From Streptomyces sp. CCM_MD2014 (GTDB lineage: Bacteria; Actinomycetota; Actinomycetes; Streptomycetales; Streptomycetaceae), in assembly GCF_000772045.1 (NCBI RefSeq), contig NZ_CP009754.1, forward strand, positions 6,448,001-6,512,000: a stretch of DNA of 64,000 nucleotides. Direction: 5' to 3'. The first letter of the stretch is position 1, and each line of letters starts with the position of its first letter. The position numbers were made by a program, and so were the translations under genes. The notes below the pieces were generated by a model. The model made no database searches and was not told the DNA's origin. It saw only the letters and a list, made by a program, of their open reading frames with translations. Shown here piece by piece: positions 15,913 to 24,171 of this stretch.

Positions 15913-15938
15913 AGTAAGTGTTGACTTAGTAAGTAAGT
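15913..15938. promoter_or_regulatory. AGTAAGT repeats upstream of bfr
   Basis: AGTAAGT occurs at 15913-15919, 15928-15934 and 15932-15938, the first two exactly 15 bases apart. This AT-rich block lies about 70-95 bases before bfr and 100 bases before the oppositely oriented sulfite-oxidase-like gene, so it could serve either. The motif is not an obvious iron box. Confidence 0.4.
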
Positions 15939-16034
15939 ACGTGCTTAGTCGTCTTGGTGGTGATTAAGGATGGTTTGCCCGAATGTAAGTGGGGCGGGTC
16001 GGGGGCATCGGTCCGGGTCTGTCAGGATGGAGGC

Positions 16035-16682
16035 ATGGGTCAGCCGGTGGAACACGGATCGGGAGAAGACGGTTCGCAAGGAGCGTCGCGGTTCGAGCTC
16101 CCGCCCGGGCAGCGACTGCAGCGCGGCTGGCCCGTCACCCACTACGGACCGGTCCCGAAGTTCCGGCCGGAGCGCTGGGAGTTCCGGGTCTTCGGCGCCA
16201 CCACCGACGACGAGAAGCGCGGCTGGACCCACGACGAGTTCACCGCCCTGCCGTACACCACGGTCGTCGCCGACCTGCACTGCGTCACGAAGTTCAGCAT
16301 GCTCGGCTCCGAGTGGGGCGGCGTCCCGGCCACCACGATCCTGGAGCTCGTCCCGCCCGCGCCCGCCGTCACCCACGTGATGGTCTGGGCCGAGTACGGC
16401 TTCAGCTCCAACCTCAGGCTGTCCGACTTCGCCGCCGAGCGCACCCTCTTCGCCACCCACAAGGACGGCGAGCTGCTCACCGCCGAGCACGGCTTCCCGC
16501 TGCGGCTGATCGTCCCGCACCTGTACGCCTGGAAGGGCCCGAAGTGGGTCCGCGGCATCGAGTACATGACCGCCGACCGGCGCGGCTTCTGGGAGGAGCG
16601 CGGCTACCACAACATCGGCGACCCGTGGCGCGAGCAGCGTTACTCCTACCAGGAGGAGCCCGGGGACGGCCCCGAGCTGTGA
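16035..16682 (+). CDS. Sulfite oxidase-fold molybdopterin oxidoreductase
   Basis: This 215-residue protein is a single molybdopterin-binding domain of the sulfite oxidase family (Pfam Oxidored_molyb). The motif LHCVTKFSMLGSEWGGV holds Cys83, the expected molybdenum ligand. It has neither a haem b5 domain nor a C-terminal dimerisation domain, and no twin-arginine signal, so it is probably cytoplasmic and resembles YedY-like minimal enzymes rather than true sulfite oxidase. The ATG at 16035 follows GGATGGAGG. The substrate is unknown; no partner haem or transport gene is adjacent. Confidence 0.87.
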   Translation: MGQPVEHGSGEDGSQGASRFELPPGQRLQRGWPVTHYGPVPKFRPERWEFRVFGATTDDEKRGWTHDEFTALPYTTVVADLHCVTKFSMLGSEWGGVPATTILELVPPAPAVTHVMVWAEYGFSSNLRLSDFAAERTLFATHKDGELLTAEHGFPLRLIVPHLYAWKGPKWVRGIEYMTADRRGFWEERGYHNIGDPWREQRYSYQEEPGDGPEL

Positions 16683-16690
16683 CCCGGCGC

Positions 16691-16705
16691 GGCCCCCTCG
16701 GGGCC
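16691..16705. terminator. GC hairpin between two convergent genes
   Basis: GGCCCC and GGGGCC form a 6-bp stem with a three-base loop between the sulfite-oxidase-like gene and nfo, which converge. It is a plausible but weak bidirectional terminator. Confidence 0.35.
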
Positions 16706-16712
16706 CCGGGGG

Positions 16713-17621
16713 TCAGCCGTCGCGCAGCTTCTTCAGCCGTTCCACGTCCGCCGCGTGCCCCTCCTTGCCGCCGGGTGTCTCGATGACCAGCGGCACCCCC
16801 TCGGTCGCGGGGTGGGTCATCAGCGCGCGGAAGGGGTCCTCGCCGATGTGACCGGCACCGATGTTCTCGTGCCGGTCCTTGTGCGCTCCCGCCACGTCCT
16901 TGGAGTCGTTGGCGTGGATCAGCTTCAGCCGGCCCTCGCCGACCGTGTCCACCAGCAGGTCGAGGGTCTGGTGCATGCCGGAAGGGCCGGTCAGGTCGTG
17001 GCCCGCCGCGAAGATGTGGCACGTGTCCAGGCACACCCCGAGCTTCGGATGGGCGTCCAGCGCCTCGAAGTACGGCCCGAAGTCCCAGGTCCGCGAACAC
17101 AGGGACGCGCCCTGCCCGGCGGTCGACTCGAGGAGCAGGTACGGGTCGTCGTCGTGGGTCAGCTCGTCGAGCAGCGGAAGCATGTGCTCCCGCACCTGCT
17201 TCAGCGCCACCGCCCGGTCCCGTCCGCCGGTCGCGCTCCCGGTGTGCACGACGACGCCGAGCGCCCCGATGGCCCGCCCGCGCCGCAGCGAGTGCCGCAG
17301 GGACTCCACCGACCGCTCCACCGTCGCCTCGGTGTGCGAACCGAAGTTGATCAGGTACGGCGCGTGCACGTACGCCGGGACCGACTCGGCCGCACAGGCC
17401 TGGCGGAAGGCCTCGTCCTGCTTCGGGTTGCCGGCCGGGGTGGCCCAGCCGCGCGGGTTGGCTACGAAGACCTGCACGGTCTCCGCCTTCAGCTCACGGG
17501 CGTAGGACAGCCCCACGGAGTGCAGCCCGCCGGCCACCGGGACGTGGCCGCCGACGGGGTTGCGGGGGAGGGCGGCGGGTGAGGGGGCCGTGGAGGAGGG
17601 GGCGGACTGTTGACTCTTCAC
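16713..17621 (-). CDS. nfo: Endonuclease IV (AP endonuclease)
   Basis: This 302-residue DNA repair enzyme cuts DNA 5' to abasic sites. The family metal-binding segments follow in order: VVVHTGS, LLLESTAGQG, VCLDTCHIFAAG, IHANDSKD, RHENIGAGHIG and the final VIETPG. The length is normal for the family. A poorly conserved, Pro/Ser-rich stretch of about 20 residues precedes GGHVPVAGG, so the true start may lie slightly downstream. It is the next gene after the kinase gene, 34 bases from its 3' end, with the same orientation. Confidence 0.94.
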   Translation of the reverse strand: MKSQQSAPSSTAPSPAALPRNPVGGHVPVAGGLHSVGLSYARELKAETVQVFVANPRGWATPAGNPKQDEAFRQACAAESVPAYVHAPYLINFGSHTEATVERSVESLRHSLRRGRAIGALGVVVHTGSATGGRDRAVALKQVREHMLPLLDELTHDDDPYLLLESTAGQGASLCSRTWDFGPYFEALDAHPKLGVCLDTCHIFAAGHDLTGPSGMHQTLDLLVDTVGEGRLKLIHANDSKDVAGAHKDRHENIGAGHIGEDPFRALMTHPATEGVPLVIETPGGKEGHAADVERLKKLRDG

Positions 17622-17655
17622 CCGTCCAGGGTGTCATGCGTCCGGCGCTGCCCCG

Positions 17656-19599
17656 TCACCTGATGGTGATCTTGATGGTGGACCCCTCGGGAGCCGTGTC
17701 CCCGCCGTCCACCGACTGCTTCTCGACGGTGTCGCCGAACAGTCCGAGCAGGCCGCGGTCCTCGTCCACGTCGAAGCCCGCGTCCTGGAGCTCGCGCTTG
17801 GCGTCGTCCACGCTGTCGCCGACCACGTCCGGGACCTCGATCATCCGGGGGCCCTTGGACAGCGTGAGCGTCACCGTGTCGCCCTCGGCCGCACGGCCGC
17901 CCGCGTCCGGCGTCTGCCGGGCCACCTGGCCGCTGTCGTACTCCGAGTTCACCCGCTCGTCGGCGACCTTCACCTTCAGACCGGCCTCCGCCAGCTCGGC
18001 CTTCGCGTCCTCCAGGTCGTCGCCGGTGACGTCCGGGACGTCGATCGGGCTGCCCTTGCTGACCACCAGGGCGACGGCGGAGCCCGCGCGCACCGTGGTG
18101 CCCGGCCGGGGCTTGGAGGAGATCACGAAGCCCTTGGCCACCTCGCCGCTGAACGCCTCGGTCACCATGCCGGGCTCCAGGCCATCGTCCTCCAGCAGCT
18201 TGCGCGCCCGGTCCAGCCTGTAGCCGGACACGTCCGGCAGCTTCACGGTGTCGGGGCCGTCGGAGACGGTGAGCGACACGGAGTCGTTCTTCCGGATGCG
18301 GTCGCCCACCCCGGGATCGGTGCTGATGACCTTGCCGCGCTCCACGGTGTCGCTGTAGGCGTGCTTCACCTTGCCGACGTCGAGACCGGCCTCGTCCAGC
18401 CGGTCCCGGGCCTGCGCCTCGGTCTTGGACAGCAGCGGCGGCACCTTGGTGAACTGGCCGGAGTTGATGTACCAGACGCCGGTGCCGACCCCGAGCACCA
18501 GCAGGACGGCCACGACGACCGCCAGCGGACCGCGTCGCGGCCGGGGCAGGCGGGCCCGGGGCGGGGCCGGCGGGGGAGCGGACAGCCTGCTGGTGCGGTC
18601 GACCCCGTCCGCGCCGGACGCGCCGTCGCCCTCGTCCTCGTTGACGGGCAGCGGGCGGGGCATCGTCAGCGCGCGCGGGATGACGCTCGTACGGTCCTCG
18701 GCGTTGTCGTGCTCCGCGGCGAGGGCCTGCGGCGGCACCGCGTCCAGCTGGTCCGCGCTCAGCGCCGCACGTGCCTCGCGGGTCCGCGCGAGCAGCGCCA
18801 CCGCGTCGTGGGGCCGGATCTCCGGGTTGCGCGCCGTCGCCGCGGCGACCAGCTCGTCCAGCTCGAACGCCATCTCCGGTACGGCGGCCGACGGCGGCGG
18901 CACGTCCTCGTGGAGGTGCTTGTAGAGCACCGCCGCGGGGGAGTCCCCGTCGTGCGGCTTGGCGCCGGTCAGCATTTCGTACAGCACGACACCGCACGCG
19001 TACACGTCGACCCTGGGATCGGCCGTGCCGTGCTCGATCTGCTCGGGCGCCAGGTAGGAGACGGTGCCGAGGACGGCGCCGGTGGTGCTGGTGACGGTGT
19101 TCACGGCGCGGACCAGGCCGAAGTCGGCGACCTTGACCCGGCCGTCGTCCCCTATGAGCACGTTCTCCGGCTTCATGTCCCGGTGCACGAAGCCCGCCCG
19201 GTGCGCGGCACCGAGCGCGGCGAGGACCGGCTCCAGGATGTCCAGTGCGGCCCGCGGCCTGAGCGCTCCGCGTTCGCGCAGCACGTCCCGCAGGGTGCAG
19301 CCCGCGATGTACTCCATCGCGAGGTAGACGTACGCCCCCTCGGCCCCCTGGTCGAAGACCTGGACGACGTTGGGGTGGTCGAGCCGTGCCACCGACTTGG
19401 CCTCGCGGATGAACCGCTCGACGAAGGTGGCGTCGGTCGCGAGCGTCGGGTGCATCACCTTCAGCGCGAGCACGCGGTCCAGGCGGGTGTCCACGGCCCG
19501 GTAGACCGTGGCCATTCCGCCGACCGCGATCCGCGCCTCGACGCGGTACCGGCCGTCGAGCACCTGCCCGACGAGAGGGTCCTGAAGGGTCGTGTCCAC
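17656..19599 (-). CDS. PASTA-domain Ser/Thr protein kinase, PknB/PknL type
   Basis: This 647-residue membrane kinase phosphorylates Ser/Thr residues and probably senses peptidoglycan fragments. The kinase domain (about residues 18-280) has Lys47, the catalytic HRDMKPEN with Asp141, and DFG at 159-161. A Pro-rich linker, one transmembrane helix (about 358-378) and four extracellular PASTA repeats (about 385-647) follow. The GTG at 19599 has no ribosome binding site but lies seven bases after TAGACT, so the message is probably leaderless. Nearby genes (aroH, an Rv2175c-like gene, metF and the dcw cluster) suggest the PknL lineage; Rv2175c is a PknL substrate in M. tuberculosis. Confidence 0.95.
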   Translation of the reverse strand: MDTTLQDPLVGQVLDGRYRVEARIAVGGMATVYRAVDTRLDRVLALKVMHPTLATDATFVERFIREAKSVARLDHPNVVQVFDQGAEGAYVYLAMEYIAGCTLRDVLRERGALRPRAALDILEPVLAALGAAHRAGFVHRDMKPENVLIGDDGRVKVADFGLVRAVNTVTSTTGAVLGTVSYLAPEQIEHGTADPRVDVYACGVVLYEMLTGAKPHDGDSPAAVLYKHLHEDVPPPSAAVPEMAFELDELVAAATARNPEIRPHDAVALLARTREARAALSADQLDAVPPQALAAEHDNAEDRTSVIPRALTMPRPLPVNEDEGDGASGADGVDRTSRLSAPPPAPPRARLPRPRRGPLAVVVAVLLVLGVGTGVWYINSGQFTKVPPLLSKTEAQARDRLDEAGLDVGKVKHAYSDTVERGKVISTDPGVGDRIRKNDSVSLTVSDGPDTVKLPDVSGYRLDRARKLLEDDGLEPGMVTEAFSGEVAKGFVISSKPRPGTTVRAGSAVALVVSKGSPIDVPDVTGDDLEDAKAELAEAGLKVKVADERVNSEYDSGQVARQTPDAGGRAAEGDTVTLTLSKGPRMIEVPDVVGDSVDDAKRELQDAGFDVDEDRGLLGLFGDTVEKQSVDGGDTAPEGSTIKITIR

Positions 19600-19800
19600 G
19601 CAGGTGAGTCTACGAGCCGACACCGACACCCCGTGTCGTCGAGCGGAATCGGGCCGGTACTGCAGCGCATCTGTGACGCTTCCCACGCACCGTGCGCCGC
19701 CGACGGCGGCGCGCCACCCGTTTCCGGTCGGGCCACCTCTTGCCCGCCTGGAAACGGGTGGTGCGCGGGTGGGAGAACAGACCCCGGGGACAGCGCGGGC

Positions 19801-20598
19801 TCACTGAAAAGCGGGCCGCTCCGGGTCCAGCACCGCCAAGCCCTCCGCGGGAGACGACGCCTCGGCGAAATGCCGCCGCGGAATCCGCCCCGCCCGCCGG
19901 GCCAGCCGCCCCGCCTCCACGGCGTACCGCATCCCCTCCGCCATGAGGACCGGCTCCTGCGCCCGCGTCACGGCCGAGGCCAGCATCACGCCCGCACACC
20001 CCAGCTCCATCGCCAGCGCCACGTCCGACGCCGTACCGGCCCCCGCGTCCAGAATCACCGGCACGCGCGCTTGCTCCACGATCAGCTGGAAGTTGTGCGG
20101 GTTGCGGATCCCGAGCCCGGAGCCGATCGGCGAGCCCAGCGGCATGATCGCCGCGCACCCCACGTCCTCCAGCTTCCGCGCGAGCACCGGGTCGTCGTTC
20201 GTGTACGGCAGCACCGTGAACCCGTCGTCGACCAGCGTCTCCGCCGCGTCCAGGAGTTCGACCGGGTCCGGCAGCAGGGTGCGCTCGTCGGCGATGACCT
20301 CCAGCTTGACCAGGTCCGTGCCGAGCGCCTCGCGCGCCAGCCGCGCGGTCAGCACCGCCTCCCCGGCCGTGAAGCAGCCGGCCGTGTTCGGCAGCACCCG
20401 GATGCCGAGCCGCTCCAGTACGGACAGCACCGACCCGTGCACCGAGGCGTTCACCCGCCGCATCGCGACCGTGGTCAGCTCCGTCCCGGAGGCGACCAGC
20501 GCGCGCTCCAGCACGTCCAGGCTGGGCGCCCCGCCCGTGCCCATGATCAGGCGGGACCCGTACGACGTGCCGCCGAGGACAAAGGGATCGTCAGCCAT
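19801..20598 (-). CDS. thiG: Thiazole synthase
   Basis: This 265-residue TIM-barrel enzyme makes the thiazole phosphate part of thiamine from deoxyxylulose phosphate, dehydroglycine and ThiS-thiocarboxylate. Lys98 in DLVKLEVI is the Schiff-base residue. The GSPIGSGLGI and VILDAGAGTASD loops bind phosphate. The ATG at 20598 has AAGGAGG six bases upstream, and the start is two bases after the thiS stop. It is the last gene of thiO-thiS-thiG, all behind the TPP riboswitch. Confidence 0.97.
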   Translation of the reverse strand: MADDPFVLGGTSYGSRLIMGTGGAPSLDVLERALVASGTELTTVAMRRVNASVHGSVLSVLERLGIRVLPNTAGCFTAGEAVLTARLAREALGTDLVKLEVIADERTLLPDPVELLDAAETLVDDGFTVLPYTNDDPVLARKLEDVGCAAIMPLGSPIGSGLGIRNPHNFQLIVEQARVPVILDAGAGTASDVALAMELGCAGVMLASAVTRAQEPVLMAEGMRYAVEAGRLARRAGRIPRRHFAEASSPAEGLAVLDPERPAFQ

Positions 20599-20600
20599 GG

Positions 20601-20801
20601 TCAGCCTCCTTGGACGGCGGTGAGGACCTCGACGCGGTCGCCGTCGGCCAGGGCGGTGGCGGACCACTGCGCGCGCGGGACGACGGTTTCGTTCAGGGCG
20701 GCGGCCACTCCGGACGGTGCCGCGGTGAGCGTGCCCACCAGCGCGTCCAGGGCCGTGCCGGGAGCCACCTCGCGCGGCTCGCCGTTGACGGAGATGTTCA
20801 T
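20601..20801 (-). CDS. thiS: Sulfur carrier protein
   Basis: This 66-residue ubiquitin-like protein ends in the required Gly-Gly, which is adenylated and turned into a thiocarboxylate to donate sulfur for the thiazole ring. The beta-grasp pattern starts with MNISVNGEP. Its start overlaps the thiO stop by 4 bases and its stop lies two bases before thiG, so the three genes are translated together. Confidence 0.95.
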   Translation of the reverse strand: MNISVNGEPREVAPGTALDALVGTLTAAPSGVAAALNETVVPRAQWSATALADGDRVEVLTAVQGG

Positions 20802-22021
20802 GCGGACTGCTCCGAGAGATGCGGGAGTGGGGGAAGCGCGGGGACGGCGTCGAAGCGGCGGGGCGTGAAGGGGCGCCCCTCCTCCGGCAGCCTCCCGGTG
20901 GTCAGGACGTGCGCCATGACGTCGCCGGTGACGGGGGTGAGCAGAACACCGTTGCGGTAGTGGCCGGTGGCCAGCAGCAGGCCGTCCAGGGCGGTCGGGC
21001 CGAGCAGCGGGGCGTTGTCCGGGGAACCGGGGCGCAACCCCGCGCGGGTCTCCGTCAGGGGCAGCTCCGTGATGCCGGGGACCAGCTCGTGGGCGTCGCG
21101 CAGCAACTCGTAGACGCCGCCCGCGGTGACCGTCGTGTCCCAGCCCAGCTCCTCACTGGTGGCGCCGACGACCAGCTCGCCGCTCTCCCGGGGCACCAGG
21201 TAGACGTGGTTGCCGCGCACCACGGCGCGCACGGTCCGGTTCAGCAATGGTCCGTGCGTCTTCGGCATCGTCAGCCGCAGCACCTGCCCCTTCACGGGCC
21301 GCACCGGCGGCACAACGGCCTCCGGCACGCCCGCGAGACGCCCGCTGAGGCTGCCCCCGGCCAGCACCACCTGCCCCGCCTCCAGTGCCGTGCCGTCGGC
21401 GGTGACGACACCCGTGGCCCGGTCCCCGCGCCCGACGGTGAGCCGCTCGGCCCACACCCGGTGGAAGACCACGCCCGCCCGTTCGCAGGCGGTCACCAGC
21501 GCGTGGGCGAGGCGGCGGGGGTCGATCTGGTGGTCGCCGTCCACCCGGAGCCCCCCGCGCACGCCCGGCGCGAGCATCGGCTCCAGGCGCCGGCACTCGC
21601 GCCCCGACAGCCACTCCGACTCCAGGCCGGACCGCTGCTGGAGCGCGTGCAGCTCACGCAGGTGGGCGCGGTCGTCGGCGTCCAGCGCGACGGCGAGCGT
21701 GCCGCAGCGGCGGTACCCGAGGTCCTGTCCGGTCGCCTCGGACAGCTCGGCCGCGAACTCCGGATAGCGGCGGGCCGAGGCGAGGTTCAGCGCGAGCAGC
21801 CTCTCCTCGCCGTAGTGCAGCTCCGTGACGGCGGCCAGCATCCCGGCCGCCACCTGGGCCGCGCCGCCGCCCGGCTCGGGGTCCACCAGGGCCGTGACCA
21901 GCCCGCGCTGCGCGGCCCGCCAGGCCGTGACCAGCCCGACGATCCCGCCGCCGACGACGAGCACGTCGGGTGTACGGGGCGTACGAGGTGTGTGTGGAGG
22001 CGTGTGTGGTGGAGACGACAT
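20798..22021 (-). CDS. thiO: Glycine oxidase for thiamine synthesis
   Basis: This 407-residue FAD-dependent oxidase converts glycine to dehydroglycine, the nitrogen and carbon donor for the thiazole ring in aerobic bacteria. The FAD-binding LVVGGGIVGLVTAW lies near residue 20, and TGHYRNGVLL near residue 370 is typical of ThiO/DAO proteins. The N-terminus has a PHTPPHTPRTPRTP repeat of unclear value. The ATG is directly behind the TPP riboswitch, whose 3' end contains the GGGAGG ribosome binding site, so ligand binding probably hides that site. Confidence 0.94.
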   Translation of the reverse strand: MSSPPHTPPHTPRTPRTPDVLVVGGGIVGLVTAWRAAQRGLVTALVDPEPGGGAAQVAAGMLAAVTELHYGEERLLALNLASARRYPEFAAELSEATGQDLGYRRCGTLAVALDADDRAHLRELHALQQRSGLESEWLSGRECRRLEPMLAPGVRGGLRVDGDHQIDPRRLAHALVTACERAGVVFHRVWAERLTVGRGDRATGVVTADGTALEAGQVVLAGGSLSGRLAGVPEAVVPPVRPVKGQVLRLTMPKTHGPLLNRTVRAVVRGNHVYLVPRESGELVVGATSEELGWDTTVTAGGVYELLRDAHELVPGITELPLTETRAGLRPGSPDNAPLLGPTALDGLLLATGHYRNGVLLTPVTGDVMAHVLTTGRLPEEGRPFTPRRFDAVPALPPLPHLSEQSA

Positions 22022-22033
22022 GGGCGTCCAGCC

Positions 22034-22121
22034 CCTCCCTTCGCCGGCATGACCCGGATCAGGTTCGTACGGTCGGAGGCCGCCAGCCTCCCTCTCAGCC
22101 CGGTGCGTCCGGGCTCCCGCG
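22034..22121 (-). ncRNA. TPP riboswitch (THI element)
   Basis: Read on the - strand, the element carries the THI-box core CTGAGAGGGAGGC, then GAACCTGATCCGGGTCATGC and a final CGGCGAAGGGAG. These bind thiamine pyrophosphate. It lies directly before thiO and overlaps its ribosome binding site, so the thiamine genes should be switched off when TPP is plentiful, most simply by blocking translation. Confidence 0.95.
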
Positions 22122-22241
22122 AGTGCCTTGCGTCCGCCACCCTAGCCCGCGGCGCGTCGCCCCGGTAAGGGAGCCTCCCCGGCGGAGCAGGTCCCCGCGG
22201 GCCGCTGGGCCGCACGGCTTCCGGCTCATCCGGCACGCGCA

Positions 22242-22271
22242 CTGACCGGCGAAACGCCGGGTGTCTATGGT
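22242..22271 (+). promoter_or_regulatory. Promoter of the FAD reductase gene
   Basis: CTGACC (22242-22247), an 18-base spacer and TATGGT (22266-22271) fit the Streptomyces housekeeping promoter. The expected start of transcription falls on the GTG at 22278, so the message would be leaderless. Confidence 0.6.
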
Positions 22272-22277
22272 GATCAG

Positions 22278-23558
22278 GTGAGTGAGCAGACGCGGGAACG
22301 GGGACAGGGACCGGCGGCGGACGCGGAGCGCCGGGTGGTCGTGGTGGGCGCCGGGATGGCGGGTGTGCAGACCGCGGTCGCCCTGCGGGAACAGGGCTTC
22401 ACCGGCCCGGTGACCCTCGTCGGCGCCGAGCCGCACCAACCGTACGACCGGCCCCCGCTGTCCAAGGCCGTCCTGCTGGGCACCGCCGAGGGCTCCGCCT
22501 TCGACGTCGACTTCGAGGCGCTCGGCATCACCCTGCGGCTGGGGTGCGAGGCCCTGGGCGTCCGCCCCGGCGAACACGTCCTGGACACCTCCGAGGGGCC
22601 CGTGCCCTATGACTCCCTCGTCCTCGCGACCGGCGCCGAACCGGTCCGGCTCCCCGGCGCCGAGGGCGTGCCCGGCGTGCACCTGCTGCGCACCCTGGAC
22701 GACGCCGAACGGCTGCGCCCGGTGCTCGCGCGCCGGCACGACGTCGTGGTCGTCGGCGCGGGCTGGATCGGCGCCGAGTTCGCCACCGCCGCGCGCGAGG
22801 CGGGCTGCGCGGTGACCGTCGTGGAGGCCGCGGACCGGCCGCTGGCCGACGCGCTGCCCGCCGAGGTCGCCGCGCCGATGACCGCCTGGTACGCCGAGGC
22901 GGGCGCCGACCTGCGCACCCGCGCGCGCGTGGAGCGCGTCGAGCCCGGCGGCCCCGGCGAGCCCGCCCGCGTCGTCCTCGACGACGGCACCCGGCTGCCG
23001 GCCGGCGCGGTCGTCGTCGGCATCGGTGCGCGCCCGGCCACCGGCTGGCTGGCGGGCTCCGGCATCGCGCTCGGCGCGCACGGCGAGGTCCTGGCCGACG
23101 ACCGCCTGCGCACGTCCGCGCCGGACGTCCACGCGGTCGGCGACTGCGCCTCCTTCCCCTCGGCCCGCTACGGTGATCGGCTCCTGGTGCACCACTGGGA
23201 CAACGCCCTCCAGGGCCCGCGCACGGTGGCCGCCGACATCGTCGGCGCCCCGGCGGGCGAGGCCGCGGCGGTCTACGACCCGGTGCCGTACTTCTGGTCC
23301 GAGCAGTTCGGCCGCTTCGTCCAGTACGCCGGTCACCACACGGGCGCCGACACCACCGTGTGGCGCGGCGACCCGGCGAGCCCGGCGTGGACGGTCTGCT
23401 GGCTGCGCGAGGGCCGTCTGGTCGCCCTGCTGGCGGTGGGGCGCCCCCGCGACCTGGCGCAGGGCAGACGACTGATCCAGGCGGGCACGACGATGGACCC
23501 GGACCTGCTGGCCGACCCGGCCAAGCCGCTGAAGGCGACGACGGCCGCGCCGGCGTAG
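22278..23558 (+). CDS. NAD(P)/FAD-dependent oxidoreductase, ferredoxin reductase-like
   Basis: This 426-residue flavoprotein resembles the ferredoxin/rubredoxin reductases that feed cytochromes P450 and dioxygenases. It has an FAD-binding VVVVGAGMAGVQTAVAL near residue 20, an NAD-binding VVVVGAGWIGAEFATAA near residue 155, and a VHAVGDCASF segment near residue 275. The C-terminal region (YFWSEQFGRFVQYAG) is the reductase-type dimerisation domain. No ribosome binding site is visible, and the GTG falls where transcription should start. No ferredoxin gene is adjacent, so the electron acceptor is unknown. Confidence 0.9.
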   Translation: MSEQTRERGQGPAADAERRVVVVGAGMAGVQTAVALREQGFTGPVTLVGAEPHQPYDRPPLSKAVLLGTAEGSAFDVDFEALGITLRLGCEALGVRPGEHVLDTSEGPVPYDSLVLATGAEPVRLPGAEGVPGVHLLRTLDDAERLRPVLARRHDVVVVGAGWIGAEFATAAREAGCAVTVVEAADRPLADALPAEVAAPMTAWYAEAGADLRTRARVERVEPGGPGEPARVVLDDGTRLPAGAVVVGIGARPATGWLAGSGIALGAHGEVLADDRLRTSAPDVHAVGDCASFPSARYGDRLLVHHWDNALQGPRTVAADIVGAPAGEAAAVYDPVPYFWSEQFGRFVQYAGHHTGADTTVWRGDPASPAWTVCWLREGRLVALLAVGRPRDLAQGRRLIQAGTTMDPDLLADPAKPLKATTAAPA

Positions 23559-23587
23559 CGCGGCGCAGTCCGGTTTCCGACTGTCAG

Positions 23588-23599
23588 TGCCAGGTGGCA
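23588..23599. promoter_or_regulatory. Perfect 12-bp palindrome before the Rv2175c-like gene
   Basis: TGCCAGGTGGCA is a perfect palindrome except for its central GG, and ends 11 bases before the GTG start, over the presumed promoter. It could be an operator, possibly for the DNA-binding product of the gene itself. Confidence 0.35.
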
Positions 23600-23609
23600 G
23601 GCTGGGGGC

Positions 23610-23975
23610 GTGACCGAGATTGACGCAAAGACCGATGCTCTCGTGCCTGCCTGGCTCACCGTCCCCGACATCGCCGAGAAGCTCGGCGTCGAGGTGACCC
23701 GGGTACGCCAGCTGATCAAGGAAGGCCAGCTCATCGCCGTCCGCCGCGGTGAGAACCGCGCGCTGCACGTCCCGGCGGCCTTCATCGACGAGGACAAGGT
23801 CGTCAAGGGCCTGGTCGGGACCCTGACGCTGCTGCGGGACGACGGCTTCACGGCCGAGGAGATGCTGGAGTGGCTCTTCACGCCCGATCCGAGCCTGCCC
23901 GGCACCCCCGCCCAGGCCCTGGCCGAGAACCGCGGTACGGAGGTGAAGCGCCGCGCCCAGGCGCTCGCCGTCTGA
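23610..23975 (+). CDS. Rv2175c-like winged-helix DNA-binding protein
   Basis: This 121-residue protein resembles mycobacterial Rv2175c. A winged helix-turn-helix near residues 14-60 (WLTVPDIAEKLGVEVTRVRQ) is followed by a C-terminal helical domain that starts KGLVGTLTLLRDDGF. In M. tuberculosis Rv2175c is phosphorylated by the adjacent kinase PknL, which lowers its DNA binding. Here a PASTA kinase lies 4 kb away. The GTG has no ribosome binding site and follows CAGGCT by six bases, so it may be leaderless. Its DNA targets are unknown. Confidence 0.87.
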   Translation: MTEIDAKTDALVPAWLTVPDIAEKLGVEVTRVRQLIKEGQLIAVRRGENRALHVPAAFIDEDKVVKGLVGTLTLLRDDGFTAEEMLEWLFTPDPSLPGTPAQALAENRGTEVKRRAQALAV

Positions 23976-24079
23976 CGGCCACGTCGTCGGCCTGTCACGT
24001 ACGCAATCGCGGCTGATCCGCGACGTCGCCGATCCGCCGCACGGCTGATCCGCCACACGCCCGGCGTACGAGCCGCGGA

Positions 24080-24108
24080 CCGCGGCCCGGGAGAGGCCCG
24101 GCCCGCGG
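24080..24108 (+). terminator. GC hairpin before thiE
   Basis: CCGCGGCCCGGG and CCCGGCCCGCGG pair with one mismatch around a five-base loop. It lies about 105 bases after the Rv2175c-like gene and could end its transcript ahead of thiE. Confidence 0.45.
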
Positions 24109-24171
24109 CCGTATGCCAGAATCGCGCGGCCCGGTCCCGGGCCCGCGCCACCGAACCGGGGGGACACCCGC

